A stretch of 64,000 nucleotides of DNA from Streptomyces sp. QL37 (GTDB lineage: Bacteria > Actinomycetota > Actinomycetes > Streptomycetales > Streptomycetaceae), in NCBI RefSeq assembly GCF_002941025.1, contig NZ_PTJS01000001.1, positions 6,894,604-6,958,603 of the forward strand. The letters run 5' to 3'. This document shows positions 35,094 through 48,482 of this stretch, piece after piece (within the stretch, counting starts at the first letter, position 1; each line of letters starts with the position of its first letter). The notes under the pieces are model-generated. The model saw only the letters and a list, made by a program, of their open reading frames with translations, made no database searches and was not told the origin of the DNA. A program made the position numbers and the translations under genes.

Positions 35094-35701
35094 ACGTCGG
35101 TCTCCTCGCCCATCCCGCCGAAGAGGTTGCCCCCAGGCTGCTCGGGAGTGTCCTCACCTGCAAGACCCCCGAGGGAACCGTGAGCATCGCCATCACGGAG
35201 ACCGAGGCGTACTCCGGTACGGCCGACCCGGCTTCCCACGCCTACCGAGGCCGGACACCCCGCAACGCCGTCATGTTCGGACCCGCGGGACATCTGTACG
35301 TCTACCGGTCCCACGGTCTCCACTGGTGCGCCAACGTCGCCACCGGGACGGACGGCATCGCCTCGGCTGTCCTCATCCGGGCAGGCAGGGTCATCGAGGG
35401 GGAGGACCTTGCGCGCAAGCGGCGAGGGGAGAAGGTCGAGAGCACGCGTCTTGCCCGAGGTCCGGGGAACTTCTGCCAGGCGCTCGGCATCACGGCGGAG
35501 CACAACGGCGCAGACCTCCTGACAGGTACCTCGGTCGTGTTGTCCGAGGGAGAGGCTGTACCTGCCGCGCTCATCCAGGCCGGCCCTCGGGTAGGCGTGA
35601 GCAAGGCCCATGACTGGCAACACCGTTTCTACCTCGCGGGTGATCCCACGGTTTCCGCCTACCGGCTGAGCCCGAGAGCCAAACCGTCCGCCGGAGCCTG
35701 A
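35090..35701 (+). CDS. DNA-3-methyladenine glycosylase family paralogue
   Basis: The 203-residue product matches AAG/MPG enzymes that remove alkylated purines. It has LLGSVLTC, the catalytic glutamate E39 in [36 protein letters not shown] and [11 protein letters not shown]. In human AAG the intercalating Tyr162 and Asn169 lie in YIIYGMYFCMN; the aligned residues here are H75 and N82 ([11 protein letters not shown]). The intercalating tyrosine is therefore replaced. GTG 35090 overlaps the stop of the decayed copy upstream. The gene is intact by length. Confidence 0.85.
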   Translation: MNVGLLAHPAEEVAPRLLGSVLTCKTPEGTVSIAITETEAYSGTADPASHAYRGRTPRNAVMFGPAGHLYVYRSHGLHWCANVATGTDGIASAVLIRAGRVIEGEDLARKRRGEKVESTRLARGPGNFCQALGITAEHNGADLLTGTSVVLSEGEAVPAALIQAGPRVGVSKAHDWQHRFYLAGDPTVSAYRLSPRAKPSAGA

Positions 35702-36087
35702 GCCGCTGGGTGGCGATCGAGGCCTGTCTGGTGCGCCGGCGGCGCCGTGGCTGACCGGGGATGATGCAGGGGCGGAGTCCGGCCCTGGATCTACTCCGGT
35801 CCGCAAACGTCGAATCTCGGCCCGGTAGGTCAGAGAACTGGCCAAAGAGCCGACAACGTCCGGCCACCGCCCCTCGGCGTCGCCCACACATCCAACGGCG
35901 TCAGTGCGGCGGCGGGCCGGAGGCTCGCTCCGCCCGCCCGCAAGGCTCCCCGTCGCCCCGACCAGGTGCGGAACGGCGCCCGCGCGGGTGCGGACGGAGG
36001 CAGCCCTGACCGGTCGTGGCGTTTCCGGACCGACAGCGCCCTCAAGGCCGGCCAGTGCGGCGCTCATGTGCCGCGCCGCAGGGCAAC
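35702..36087. other. gene-free region upstream of the rrn promoters
   Basis: About 390 bp without a reading frame that I trust in codon use or similarity. Several GC-rich short repeats occur, but no clear promoter, tRNA or terminator. It may hold decayed coding sequence. Confidence 0.4.
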
Positions 36088-36116
36088 TTGACTCGCCCCT
36101 GCTGTTTCCCTAATGT
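36088..36116 (+). promoter_or_regulatory. rrn promoter (upstream)
   Basis: TTGACT (36088-36093), a 17-bp spacer and TAATGT (36111-36116) form a good vegetative (HrdB-type) promoter, about 550 bp before the 16S gene, where Streptomyces rrn operons begin. Confidence 0.75.
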
Positions 36117-36664
36117 AGTCCGAGCCGCTTGAACGGATGCAGCTGTTCTTGGCACGGTCCATCGGACCGGGTCGAAGCATCGTGAGAGGGCCAACCACTA
36201 CCTACGATTCACCCCTGGCGGGTGCAATTTCGGCATGCCGAAATTCGCCCATCGACTCGATTATGAGTCGCCGAGGAAATCGGCTAATGTAGTGACCACG
36301 CCGAAAGGGAAACGCGAAAGCGGAGAACTGGAAAGCGAACAGCAGGAACCCGCTTCGGCCGGGAATCGGACACGAAAGAGTCTGATAGAGTCGGAAACGC
36401 AAGAACGAAGGGAAGCGCCCGGAGGGCCCCGGTGAAACGGGACCAAAGGAAGCGTCCGTTCCTTGAGAACTCAACAGCGTGCCAAAAGTCAACGCCAGAT
36501 ATGTTGATACCCCGGCCTGCTTCGGCAGGTTGGTGGTTCCTTTGAAAAGTCCTACCGGTCCTTCGGGTCGGGTAGGCAACAACAGCGAGGACGCTGTGAA
36601 CGACCGGTCTTATTCCGACCTGGTCGTTCCGCTCTCGTGTTGTGATCCCGATTACGGGAAAACA
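36117..36664 (+). promoter_or_regulatory. rrn leader with further promoter candidates and processing sequence
   Basis: TAATGT at 36285-36290 and TAGAGT at 36386-36391 are extra -10 candidates with poor -35 boxes, in line with the several tandem promoters known for Streptomyces rrn operons. The stretch CCTTGAGAACTCAACAGCGTGCC (36459 on) is a typical leader with antitermination and processing signals. The AT content is higher than in the genes around it. Confidence 0.5.
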
Positions 36665-41615
<4,951 letters not shown>

Positions 41616-41743
41616 TCAGTTGCTCGCGTCCACTGTGTTGTTCCCAGGCCACGAACGGTCGTGCTGGTTGAACAACTACTTAAACTGAAAAGTGTGCTTG
41701 TTCGCTAAGTGCCGATACTCCGCATTGCGGAGTGGCCGATAGT

Positions 41744-41862
41744 GTTTCGGTGGTCATTGCGTTAGGGAAACGCCCGGTTACATTCCGAACCCGGAAGCTA
41801 AGCCTTTCAGCGCCGATGGTACTGCAGGGGGGACCCTGTGGGAGAGTAGGACGCCGCCGAAC
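41744..41862 (+). rRNA. rrf: 5S ribosomal RNA
   Basis: This 119-nt 5S gene runs from GTTTCGGTGGTCATTGCG to GGACGCCGCCGAAC, with CCCGGTTACATTCCGAACCC in loop C. The 23S-5S gap of about 130 nt holds no tRNA. Confidence 0.96.
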
Positions 41863-41870
41863 AATCTTTC

Positions 41871-41918
41871 AGGACCCCTGGTCCCAGCGTTCATGCTGGG
41901 ACCAGGGGTCCTTTTTGT
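41871..41918 (+). terminator. rrn operon terminator
   Basis: An 18-bp perfect stem (AGGACCCCTGGTCCCAGC and its complement) with the loop GTTCAT is followed by TTTTTGTTT. It is the strongest terminator in the window. Confidence 0.95.
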
Positions 41919-41988
41919 TTTGCCGAAGCGCGTCGGATGGTCGGCTGCGCGAGAATGTCTGTGGTACCCGATGACAGGAGTCACCCCC

Positions 41989-43317
41989 ATGTCCACCAAC
42001 TCTTCCGACGACCGTCCGGAGCGCGAGCCGCGTCGCCGGGACGGCGGTGACAGGGGCGGCTTCCGAGGCGGCCGCGACGACCGGGCCGGTGCGCCTCGGC
42101 GCGACAACGACCGCAACGACCGCAACGACCGCGGCGGTTTCCGTCGTGACGACCGTGACCGGGCTCCGCGTCGTGAGGACGACCGTGGTGGTTACCGTGG
42201 TGGCCAGCGCGATGACCGTGGTGGCCGTCCGGCCGGTGGCGGGTTCGAGCGCCGCGACGACCGGCCGCGTGGCCCGCGTCGCGACGACGACCGCCCCGGC
42301 GGCTTCCGCCGCGACGACAACCGAGGTGGCAGCACCGGCGGTGGCGGCTTCCGCCGCGACGACCGCAGCCGCGACCGCGATCGCGGCCCGCGTCGTGACA
42401 ACGACCGGGGCAACGACCGCGGTGGATACCGAGGCCGCGACGACCGCGGTGGGTACCAGGGACGCGACGACCGGGACCGTGAGCCCATCAAGCGGCTCCC
42501 CATCCCCGACGACGTCACCGGCGACGAGATCGACAAGGACGTCCGGCAGGAGCTGATGAGCCTGCCGAAGACCCTCGCCGAGGACGTCGCACGGAACCTC
42601 GTCATGGTCGCCCGTCTCATCGACGAGGACCCGGAGCAGGCCTACGCGTACTCGCGTATCGCCCTTCGGCTGGCGTCGAGGGTCGCCGCCGTGCGTGAGG
42701 CCGCCGGTTTCGCCGCGTACGCCACCCAGAAGTACGCGGAGGCGCTGGCGGAGTTCCGGGCGTCGCGCCGTATGACCGGTGCCGTGGATCTGTGGCCCGT
42801 CATGGCGGACTGCGAGCGCGGACTGGGCCGTCCCGAGCGGGCCATGGCCATGGCCGGTGAGCCCGAGGTCCAGAAGCTGGACAAGGCCGGACAGGTCGAG
42901 ATGCGTCTGGTCGCCGCCGGCGCCCGCAGGGACATGGGGCAGATCGACGCCGCGATCGTCACCCTGCAGAGCCCCGAGCTCGCCTCCAGCGCCGTTCACT
43001 CGTGGACGCCGCGCCTGCGTTACGCGTACGCCGACGCGCTCCTCGAAGCAGGTCGCGAGGACGAGGCCCGTGAGTGGTTCGGGAAGGCCCTGGAGGCCGA
43101 CAAGGACGGTGCGACCGACGCCTCCGACCGGCTCGCCGAACTCGATGGTGTGGAGTTCGTCGACGCGCTCGGGGATGACGACGACCGCGCGGTCGAAGCG
43201 CTGGACGCCGAAGGCCGGGCGCCGGGCGGCGAGGACGTGGACGACTCGGACGACCACGACCACGACCACGACGTGGACGCCGAGGACGGCGACGCGGACG
43301 GGTCCGCGAAGGCCTGA
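41989..43317 (+). CDS. TPR protein with Arg/Gly/Asp-rich disordered N-terminus
   Basis: The product is 442 residues. Residues 1-165 are an unstructured tract built of RGG, RDD and GGYRG repeats, resembling RNA-binding RGG boxes. A helical TPR-like domain (about 175-370, for example YAYSRIALRLASRVAAVREAAGFAAYATQKYAEALAEF) follows, then an acidic His/Asp tail. The TPR part is conserved beside tlyA in actinobacteria (Rv1691 in M. tuberculosis). The ribosome site CAGGAG lies 8 nt before ATG 41989. The gene starts 126 bp after the 5S gene and its terminator. The function is unknown. Confidence 0.85.
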   Translation: MSTNSSDDRPEREPRRRDGGDRGGFRGGRDDRAGAPRRDNDRNDRNDRGGFRRDDRDRAPRREDDRGGYRGGQRDDRGGRPAGGGFERRDDRPRGPRRDDDRPGGFRRDDNRGGSTGGGGFRRDDRSRDRDRGPRRDNDRGNDRGGYRGRDDRGGYQGRDDRDREPIKRLPIPDDVTGDEIDKDVRQELMSLPKTLAEDVARNLVMVARLIDEDPEQAYAYSRIALRLASRVAAVREAAGFAAYATQKYAEALAEFRASRRMTGAVDLWPVMADCERGLGRPERAMAMAGEPEVQKLDKAGQVEMRLVAAGARRDMGQIDAAIVTLQSPELASSAVHSWTPRLRYAYADALLEAGREDEAREWFGKALEADKDGATDASDRLAELDGVEFVDALGDDDDRAVEALDAEGRAPGGEDVDDSDDHDHDHDVDAEDGDADGSAKA

Positions 43318-43342
43318 GCCTCGCTGAATCACGGAGCATGAG

Positions 43343-43376
43343 AAGGGCGGCACCCACACAAGCGGGTGCCGCCCTT
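43343..43376. terminator. terminator between TPR and SDR genes
   Basis: AAGGGCGGCACCC pairs with GGGTGCCGCCCTT, followed by TTT. It serves the TPR gene and possibly the convergent SDR gene. Confidence 0.8.
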
Positions 43377-43411
43377 TTTCGCGTTCCGTGCCTCCGCGAG
43401 GGTTCACGCCG

Positions 43412-44185
43412 TCACACCTGGTCGGTCGGCCTGACGAGCAGTTCGTTCACCGCCACGTGGCGTGGACGGGTGACGACATAGGTGATGGCGTCGGCGACGT
43501 CCTCGGGCCGGAGGGTTTCCAGGGAGGCGTACCACGCCTGGTTGTGCTCGCGGACGCCGTCGCGGATGTGGTCGGTGAGCTCGGTGGCGACGGCTCCGGG
43601 TTCGACGGAACTGACACGGACGTGGCGGGCGGCGAGTTCCTGGCGGAGCGCCTCGCTGAAGGCGGTGACGGCGAACTTGGTGGCGCTGTACACGGCTGCA
43701 CCGCCGATGGCCTGACGCCCGGCGACGGAGCTGATGTTCACCAGGTCTGCCACCCCGCGCCCTTCATCATCCCGGGCAGCGGCGACCAGATGCGGCAGGG
43801 CGGCATGCGTCAGGTTCAGCAGGGCGGAGACGTTCAGGTCGACATTCCGCTGCCATTCCCCGGCCGGCGCGTCCAGAGCCGGGCCGACGAGCATGATGCC
43901 CGCCGCGTTGACCAGGACGTCGAGCCGCCCCGTCTCCGCCAGGACACGCTCGACGAGTGAGACGGCCTCGCCGTCGCCGGTGATGTCGGACGGGAAGACA
44001 AGGGCGCTGCCCCCGGACGCGCGTATGTCCGCGGCCACGCTCTCCAGACGCTCCTCTCGGCGGGCGACCAGGGCGAGGGTCGCTCCTTGGGCGGCCAGGG
44101 AGCGGGCAGTGGCTTCACCGATACCGCTGCTCGCCCCGGTGACCAGGGTGACGGTGCCGGCCAGATGTGCGGCAGAGGTACTCAT
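43412..44185 (-). CDS. short-chain dehydrogenase/reductase
   Basis: This 257-residue classical SDR has TGASSGIG at residues 16-23, NAAG near 93, the serine in ISSVAG near 150 and YSATK near 165. It is divergent from a TetR regulator gene, with two matching palindromes between the starts, so it is almost certainly the regulated target. The substrate is unknown; such pairs often respond to a lipophilic or toxic ligand. Confidence 0.92.
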   Translation of the reverse strand: MSTSAAHLAGTVTLVTGASSGIGEATARSLAAQGATLALVARREERLESVAADIRASGGSALVFPSDITGDGEAVSLVERVLAETGRLDVLVNAAGIMLVGPALDAPAGEWQRNVDLNVSALLNLTHAALPHLVAAARDDEGRGVADLVNISSVAGRQAIGGAAVYSATKFAVTAFSEALRQELAARHVRVSSVEPGAVATELTDHIRDGVREHNQAWYASLETLRPEDVADAITYVVTRPRHVAVNELLVRPTDQV

Positions 44186-44208
44186 GACGATTCTCCTCGG
44201 GCAGAAAG

Positions 44209-44283
44209 AAAACGAACTGGTTCGTTCGCCTTGACGATAACCCCGGCCCGGGCGTCAGGCAAACGAACCAGTTCGTTTAGTCT
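44209..44283. promoter_or_regulatory. twin TetR operators in the SDR/TetR intergenic region
   Basis: AACGAACTGGTTCGTT (44211-44226) and AAACGAACCAGTTCGTTT (44261-44278) are two copies of the same palindrome, about 51 bp (five helical turns) apart. The second touches TAGTCT (44278-44283), a -10 box placed 6 nt before ATG 44290, which makes a leaderless TetR mRNA likely. The pair would repress both genes. Confidence 0.85.
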
Positions 44284-44289
44284 TGGGGC

Positions 44290-44853
44290 ATGGACAAGGC
44301 ACAGGCGAGCAGACGACGTCTGCTGGAGGCGGGCGCGGTCGAATTCGCCGCCCACGGGATCGCGGGCGGGCGGGTGGACCGCATCTCGGTCCGTGCGAAG
44401 GTCAGTAAGGCCCAGATGTACGCGTACTACGGCAGCAAGGAAGGGCTGTTCGACGCCGTTCTGGCCGACCAGGTCGAAGGCATCCTCGATGCGGCACCGC
44501 TGACCGCCGACGATCTGCCCGGCTATGCCGTCCGTCTCTACGACGCCTACCTCGCGCACCCGCAGCTCGTGCGGCTGGCCGGCTGGGCACGGTTGGAGCG
44601 GACCCCGGCCGGTCATCTCTTCGCCGAGGCCGACGAGACGCCCAAGCTCCGGGCCATCGCCGACGCGCAGGACGCCGGTCACATCACCGGCGAGCTGCCT
44701 CCGGCCGATGTGCACGCCATGGTCATCTCCCTGGCGATGACCTGGTCACCGGGCAGCCTCACCTACACCGCCACGACGGCCGACCCCGCTGCCGATCACG
44801 ACCGGCGTCGCAGCGGCCTCGCCACCGCGGTGCGCCGCGCCTTCGCACCCTGA
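44290..44853 (+). CDS. TetR-family transcriptional regulator
   Basis: The 187-residue regulator has an N-terminal helix-turn-helix (EFAAHGIAGGRVDRISVRAKVSKAQMYAYYGSKEGLF at about 16-52) and a helical ligand domain that includes LPGYAVRLYDAYLAHPQLVRLAGWARLE. It is self-controlled by twin operators in front of its own start and of the divergent SDR gene. There is no ribosome site, in line with a leaderless mRNA. Confidence 0.92.
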   Translation: MDKAQASRRRLLEAGAVEFAAHGIAGGRVDRISVRAKVSKAQMYAYYGSKEGLFDAVLADQVEGILDAAPLTADDLPGYAVRLYDAYLAHPQLVRLAGWARLERTPAGHLFAEADETPKLRAIADAQDAGHITGELPPADVHAMVISLAMTWSPGSLTYTATTADPAADHDRRRSGLATAVRRAFAP

Positions 44854-44874
44854 CGGGCCGCCCGGAGGGCCCGT
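44853..44874. terminator. terminator between TetR and DUF1015 genes
   Basis: ACGGGCC pairs with GGCCCGT around GCCCGGAG directly after the TetR stop, between convergent genes. Confidence 0.5.
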
Positions 44875-44907
44875 GGCGGGGCTCACCGGAGGCGGGACGG
44901 GAGTGCT

Positions 44908-46188
44908 TCAGCCGACGTCGAGACTGCGCAGCACCAGCCCCGTGGCCGGCTTGGGGCCGAACGAGGTCGACTTCCGGGGCATCGTGACGCCCTGTCGGGC
45001 CAGGTCCCGTACGACCTCCTCGCGCACGGGGTGCATCAGCACCGCCGTGGCGTCGTGCCGTTCCGCCTGCTCGACCGCCGCCGCCGTGTCGTGGATGTAG
45101 GCGATGTGCTCAGGGGCGTCCGGGATCCGCCACACGTCGTCGAGGAGTGTGGAATGCAGCACGGTCGCGTCCAGAGCGCGCCAGGCCGCCGGCCGGTCGG
45201 CGCGGACCGTGCGGGCCAGCAGCCGCTCGTCCGGCCGGTCGACCAGGTGGAAACGGCCGTCGCCCGCGAGGAGGAAGGCATTGCCCTCCGACGTGGCCGC
45301 CGCGAGAGCGTCGAGAGCCCGGTGCAGCGGCCCGTCGACGAGCCGGACGCGGAAGCGGCCTTCGAGGGCGCGGAGCGCCCGGGCGACCGGAAGGCGGTGC
45401 AGCAGCCGGTGGATGGCGCGGACCCGAAGCGGATAGCGGGCGGTGTCGACGAGCAGGACAAGCCCGAAGTCCCAGGGCCCGGGGGCGGACTGCTCCCGCT
45501 GGAGCCGCAGATAGGTGGCCCAGCGGTGGTGGCCGTCGGCGATCAGTGCCTGGCGGCGGGAGAGATCGGACTCGATCTCCGCCTGCTCCGTAGGGTCGGA
45601 GACGGCCCAGAGGCGGTGGCTGAAACCGTCCTCGGTCGTCGTGGTGAGCAGCGGAAGGCGCTCCACCACCCGCTCGATGACGGCCGTCGTGCCGCTCGGC
45701 CCGCCGTCTCCCGCGTAACTGAGGAGCAGGGGTTCGAGGTGGGCGGCCGCGGTGCGCATCAGGTCGGCGCGGTCCTCCACGACATCGGCCATGACGTCCT
45801 CGTGCGGCAGCACCACGCCCTCCGACGCGGGGGAGAGGGCCAGGGCCCCGATCACGCCGCGCTGAAGGATGTCGCCGGCCCGCTGCTCGTAGACGTAGAG
45901 CACGGGCACCGGGTCCGGGGCGAGGACGCCCTCCGCGAGCCAGCGCTTCAGGGTGTCGGCGGCCTGGCGGTGGCGTGCGGCGGCCGTGCCCGCCTGCGGG
46001 AGGATCAGCCGGACGATGTTGTGCGGGTCCGCGGACTCCAGGTGATGCAGGCCGTCGGGCCGGACGACGACGTCGTACGGAGGTGAGGTCACCGCCGCGA
46101 GACTGCCGACCCGTTCGGGGACGTATCGCAGTCCGCGGAAGGGGACCAGCCGCAGTCCCTCGCCGGCGGCGGGCCCGGATGTGTTCAT
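44908..46188 (-). CDS. DUF1015 family protein
   Basis: This 426-residue cytoplasmic protein has the DUF1015 start (LVPFRGLRYVPERVGSLAAVTSPPYDVV), the HNIVRLILPQ segment, and IADGHHRWATYLRLQ near residue 218, the most conserved part. The family is found in many bacteria beside serine or NAD-related genes and has no proven reaction; the ADGHHR motif suggests an active site. It is divergent from the HAD phosphatase gene, 72 bp apart. Confidence 0.92.
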   Translation of the reverse strand: MNTSGPAAGEGLRLVPFRGLRYVPERVGSLAAVTSPPYDVVVRPDGLHHLESADPHNIVRLILPQAGTAAARHRQAADTLKRWLAEGVLAPDPVPVLYVYEQRAGDILQRGVIGALALSPASEGVVLPHEDVMADVVEDRADLMRTAAAHLEPLLLSYAGDGGPSGTTAVIERVVERLPLLTTTTEDGFSHRLWAVSDPTEQAEIESDLSRRQALIADGHHRWATYLRLQREQSAPGPWDFGLVLLVDTARYPLRVRAIHRLLHRLPVARALRALEGRFRVRLVDGPLHRALDALAAATSEGNAFLLAGDGRFHLVDRPDERLLARTVRADRPAAWRALDATVLHSTLLDDVWRIPDAPEHIAYIHDTAAAVEQAERHDATAVLMHPVREEVVRDLARQGVTMPRKSTSFGPKPATGLVLRSLDVG

Positions 46189-46260
46189 TCGGGCATCGTA
46201 TGTGCGCTCCCGTCATGCGCGATGATCGGGGGAGAGGCATGGAAAGAGGAGCACAGCCAT

Positions 46261-47289
46261 ATGAGTCAGCAGTACAGGTCCCGGCCGCTCGGAAGCGGCG
46301 TGGCGCTGAGCGAGGCGTACGACACGGCCCTGCTCGATCTCGACGGTGTGGTGTACGCGGGCGGGCATGCGATCGTCCACGCCGTGGAGTCCCTGGGCAG
46401 TGCGCGCGCGGGCGGCATGCATCTGGCGTACGTGACGAACAACGCGCTGCGGACGCCGGACGCGGTGGCGGAACATCTGACCGAGCTCGGCGTGCCGGCC
46501 GATGCCGCTGATGTGATCACGTCGGCGCAGGCGGTGGCCCGGCTGATGGCCGATCAGCTGCCGTCCGGGGCGAAGGTGCTCGTGGTCGGCGGCGAAGGGC
46601 TGCGGGTCGCGCTGCGCGAGCGCGGCCTGGTGCCGGTGGAGTCGGCCGACGACGAGCCGGTCGCCGTGGCCCAGGGGTTCGGCGGCCCCGACCTTCCGTG
46701 GGGACGGTTCTCCGAGGCGGCGTACGCGATCTCGCGCGGTGCCGTGTGGTTCGCGTCCAACACGGACCTGACGATCCCCAGCGCCCGGGGCATCGCTCCG
46801 GGCAACGGCGCGGCGGTCGAGGTCGTGAGGATCGCGACCGGTGCGGAGCCGCAGGTCGCGGGCAAGCCGCTGCCGCCGATGCACCGCGAGACGGTGCTGC
46901 GGACCGGGGCGAAGCGGCCGCTGGTCGTCGGGGACCGGCTGGACACGGACATCGAGGGCGCGTTCAACGGCGGTGTGGACTCGCTGCTCGTCCTCACCGG
47001 GGTGACCGACGCGGCGCAGCTGATCGCGGCCGAACCCAAGTACCGCCCGACCTACGTGGACCGGGACCTGCGGGGGCTGCTCACCGGTCAGCCCGAGGTG
47101 TCGGAGGAGGGCGAGGGGTTCCGCTGCGGTGGCTGGACGGCCGCGGTGCGCGGGGACGCGCTCGTGCTGGAGGGCGAGGGCGACCCGGTCGACGGGCTGC
47201 GAGCCCTGTGCGGGGCGGCGTGGACGCACGCCGGGGAGGGCTCCTGCGGGCTGGATGCGGGGAAGGCCGTGGCCGGGCTGGACCTCTAG
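46261..47289 (+). CDS. HAD-superfamily sugar phosphatase (NagD-like)
   Basis: This 342-residue HAD hydrolase of the IIA type has the nucleophile D26 and acid D28 in LLDLDGVVYAG, the threonine in YVTNNALRTPDAVAEHL, and the late aspartates in VVGDRLDTDIEGA. The cap between motifs is of the NagD/PGP type. It dephosphorylates small sugar or glycerol phosphates. It corresponds to Rv1692 in the TPR-HAD-tlyA block. AGGAG lies 9 nt before ATG 46261. Confidence 0.9.
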   Translation: MSQQYRSRPLGSGVALSEAYDTALLDLDGVVYAGGHAIVHAVESLGSARAGGMHLAYVTNNALRTPDAVAEHLTELGVPADAADVITSAQAVARLMADQLPSGAKVLVVGGEGLRVALRERGLVPVESADDEPVAVAQGFGGPDLPWGRFSEAAYAISRGAVWFASNTDLTIPSARGIAPGNGAAVEVVRIATGAEPQVAGKPLPPMHRETVLRTGAKRPLVVGDRLDTDIEGAFNGGVDSLLVLTGVTDAAQLIAAEPKYRPTYVDRDLRGLLTGQPEVSEEGEGFRCGGWTAAVRGDALVLEGEGDPVDGLRALCGAAWTHAGEGSCGLDAGKAVAGLDL

Positions 47290-47308
47290 GGGCGGGGACC
47301 ACACCTCG

Positions 47309-47371
47309 CCTGTGGACCGCCGGGCCCGGCCCGTGGACCGCCGGACCCGGCCCGTGGAGCGCCGGACCCCG
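47309..47371. repeat. three tandem 21-bp repeats
   Basis: CCTGTGGACCGCCGGGCCCG, CCCGTGGACCGCCGGACCCG and CCCGTGGAGCGCCGGACCCC (each plus one base) stand head to tail at 47309, 47330 and 47351. The period equals two DNA turns. They lie between the HAD gene and the iron-controlled operon. Confidence 0.75.
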
Positions 47372-47397
47372 TGAGGCACGCGGGAGTTGAGATGGCA

Positions 47398-47416
47398 GGA
47401 GGATAGGCTAACCTAA
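47398..47416 (+). promoter_or_regulatory. iron box (DmdR/IdeR-type operator)
   Basis: TAGGCTAACCTAA (47404-47416) matches the right 13 bases of the 19-bp DmdR/IdeR consensus TTAGGTTAGGCTAACCTAA without error; the left end is poor. It overlaps TAACCT (47409-47414), a -10 candidate 6 nt before GTG 47421, with TTGAGA (47387) as -35. Iron-loaded DmdR would block transcription. Confidence 0.8.
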
Positions 47417-47420
47417 CCAG

Positions 47421-48482
47421 GTGTTGGTCGAGAGTCCCCCTGAACCGAATTCCGGCCCCCCGGTCACGCCGGCCCCTTCCGCGCGCGCCGGGCGCCACGC
47501 GGTGCGCGCCGTGGGTCTGCTGGTCGCCGTGGGTCTGCTGGTGCTCGTGTGCCTGGCGAGTATCGCGATCGGTGCCAAGGCCCTGCCCCTCTCCGAGGTG
47601 TGGCACGGCCTGTTCCACTACTCGGGCGGCAGCGGCGACGTCCTCGTACGGGATGTGCGGGTCCCGCGCACCGTGCTGGGGCTGATCGTCGGAGCCGCTC
47701 TGGGGCTGGCCGGCGCGGTGATGCAGGCGCTGACCCGCAACCCGCTCGCCGAGCCCGGACTGCTGGGGGTCAACGCGGGCGCGGCGGCGGCCGTCGTCTC
47801 CGCGATCACCTTTCTGGGCGTCACCTCGCTCACCGGATACGTCTGGTTCGCGTTCGGCGGCGCCGCGATCGTCTCCGTCGCGGTGTACGTGCTCGGCGGC
47901 AGCCGGTCCGCGAACCCCGTACGGCTGGCGCTCGCCGGCACGGCGGTCACCGCGGCGCTCTTCGGCTACGTCAACGCCGTACAGCTGCTGGACGCGGCGG
48001 CGCTGGACCGACTCCGCTTCTGGACCGTGGGATCGCTGGCCTCCGCGAACCCGGAGACCGTCGCCAAGGTGTGGCCGTTCATCGCGCTCGGCGTCCTGCT
48101 GGCCCTGCTCATCGCCCGGCCGCTCAACGCGCTGGAGATGGGCGACGACACCGCCAGAGCACTCGGCGCGCATCTGACCCGTACGCGCGTCCTCGCGATG
48201 GTGGCCGTCACCCTGCTCTGCGGGGCGGCGACCGCCGCGTGCGGGCCGATCGTCTTCATCGGGCTGATGATCCCGCACCTGGTCCGCACCATCACCGGTC
48301 CGGACATGCGGTGGATCCTGCCCTACGCGGCCGTGCTCGCGCCCGTGCTGCTGCTCGGCGCCGACGTGGTGGGCAGAGTCGTCGCCCGCCCCTCCGAGCT
48401 GCAGGTCGGCATCGTCACAGCGCTGCTGGGCGGGCCCGTCTTCATCCATCTCGTACGTCGCAAGAGGATGGCCCAGCTGTGA
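47421..48482 (+). CDS. iron-siderophore ABC transporter permease (FecCD family)
   Basis: This 353-residue permease of the BtuC/FecCD type has about nine to ten helices. It includes DVRVPRTVLGLIVGAALGLAGAVMQALTRNPLAEPGLLGVNAGA and the ATPase contact AACGPIVFIGLMIPHLVR. It forms the membrane channel with the next permease. GTG 47421 directly follows an iron box, so expression should rise when iron is scarce. The stop overlaps the next start (GTGA). No substrate-binding lipoprotein gene is in the operon. Confidence 0.93.
   Translation: MLVESPPEPNSGPPVTPAPSARAGRHAVRAVGLLVAVGLLVLVCLASIAIGAKALPLSEVWHGLFHYSGGSGDVLVRDVRVPRTVLGLIVGAALGLAGAVMQALTRNPLAEPGLLGVNAGAAAAVVSAITFLGVTSLTGYVWFAFGGAAIVSVAVYVLGGSRSANPVRLALAGTAVTAALFGYVNAVQLLDAAALDRLRFWTVGSLASANPETVAKVWPFIALGVLLALLIARPLNALEMGDDTARALGAHLTRTRVLAMVAVTLLCGAATAACGPIVFIGLMIPHLVRTITGPDMRWILPYAAVLAPVLLLGADVVGRVVARPSELQVGIVTALLGGPVFIHLVRRKRMAQL

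Noticed and set aside
35702..36087. Insertion sequence remnant upstream of the rrn promoters
   Set aside because: I found no inverted ends, target duplication or transposase motif; only GC-rich sequence without a credible frame.
42047..42480. Repeats in the TPR gene as a CRISPR or tandem DNA array
   Set aside because: They are codon-level repeats of Arg/Gly/Asp inside a good reading frame with varied third bases and no spacer pattern.
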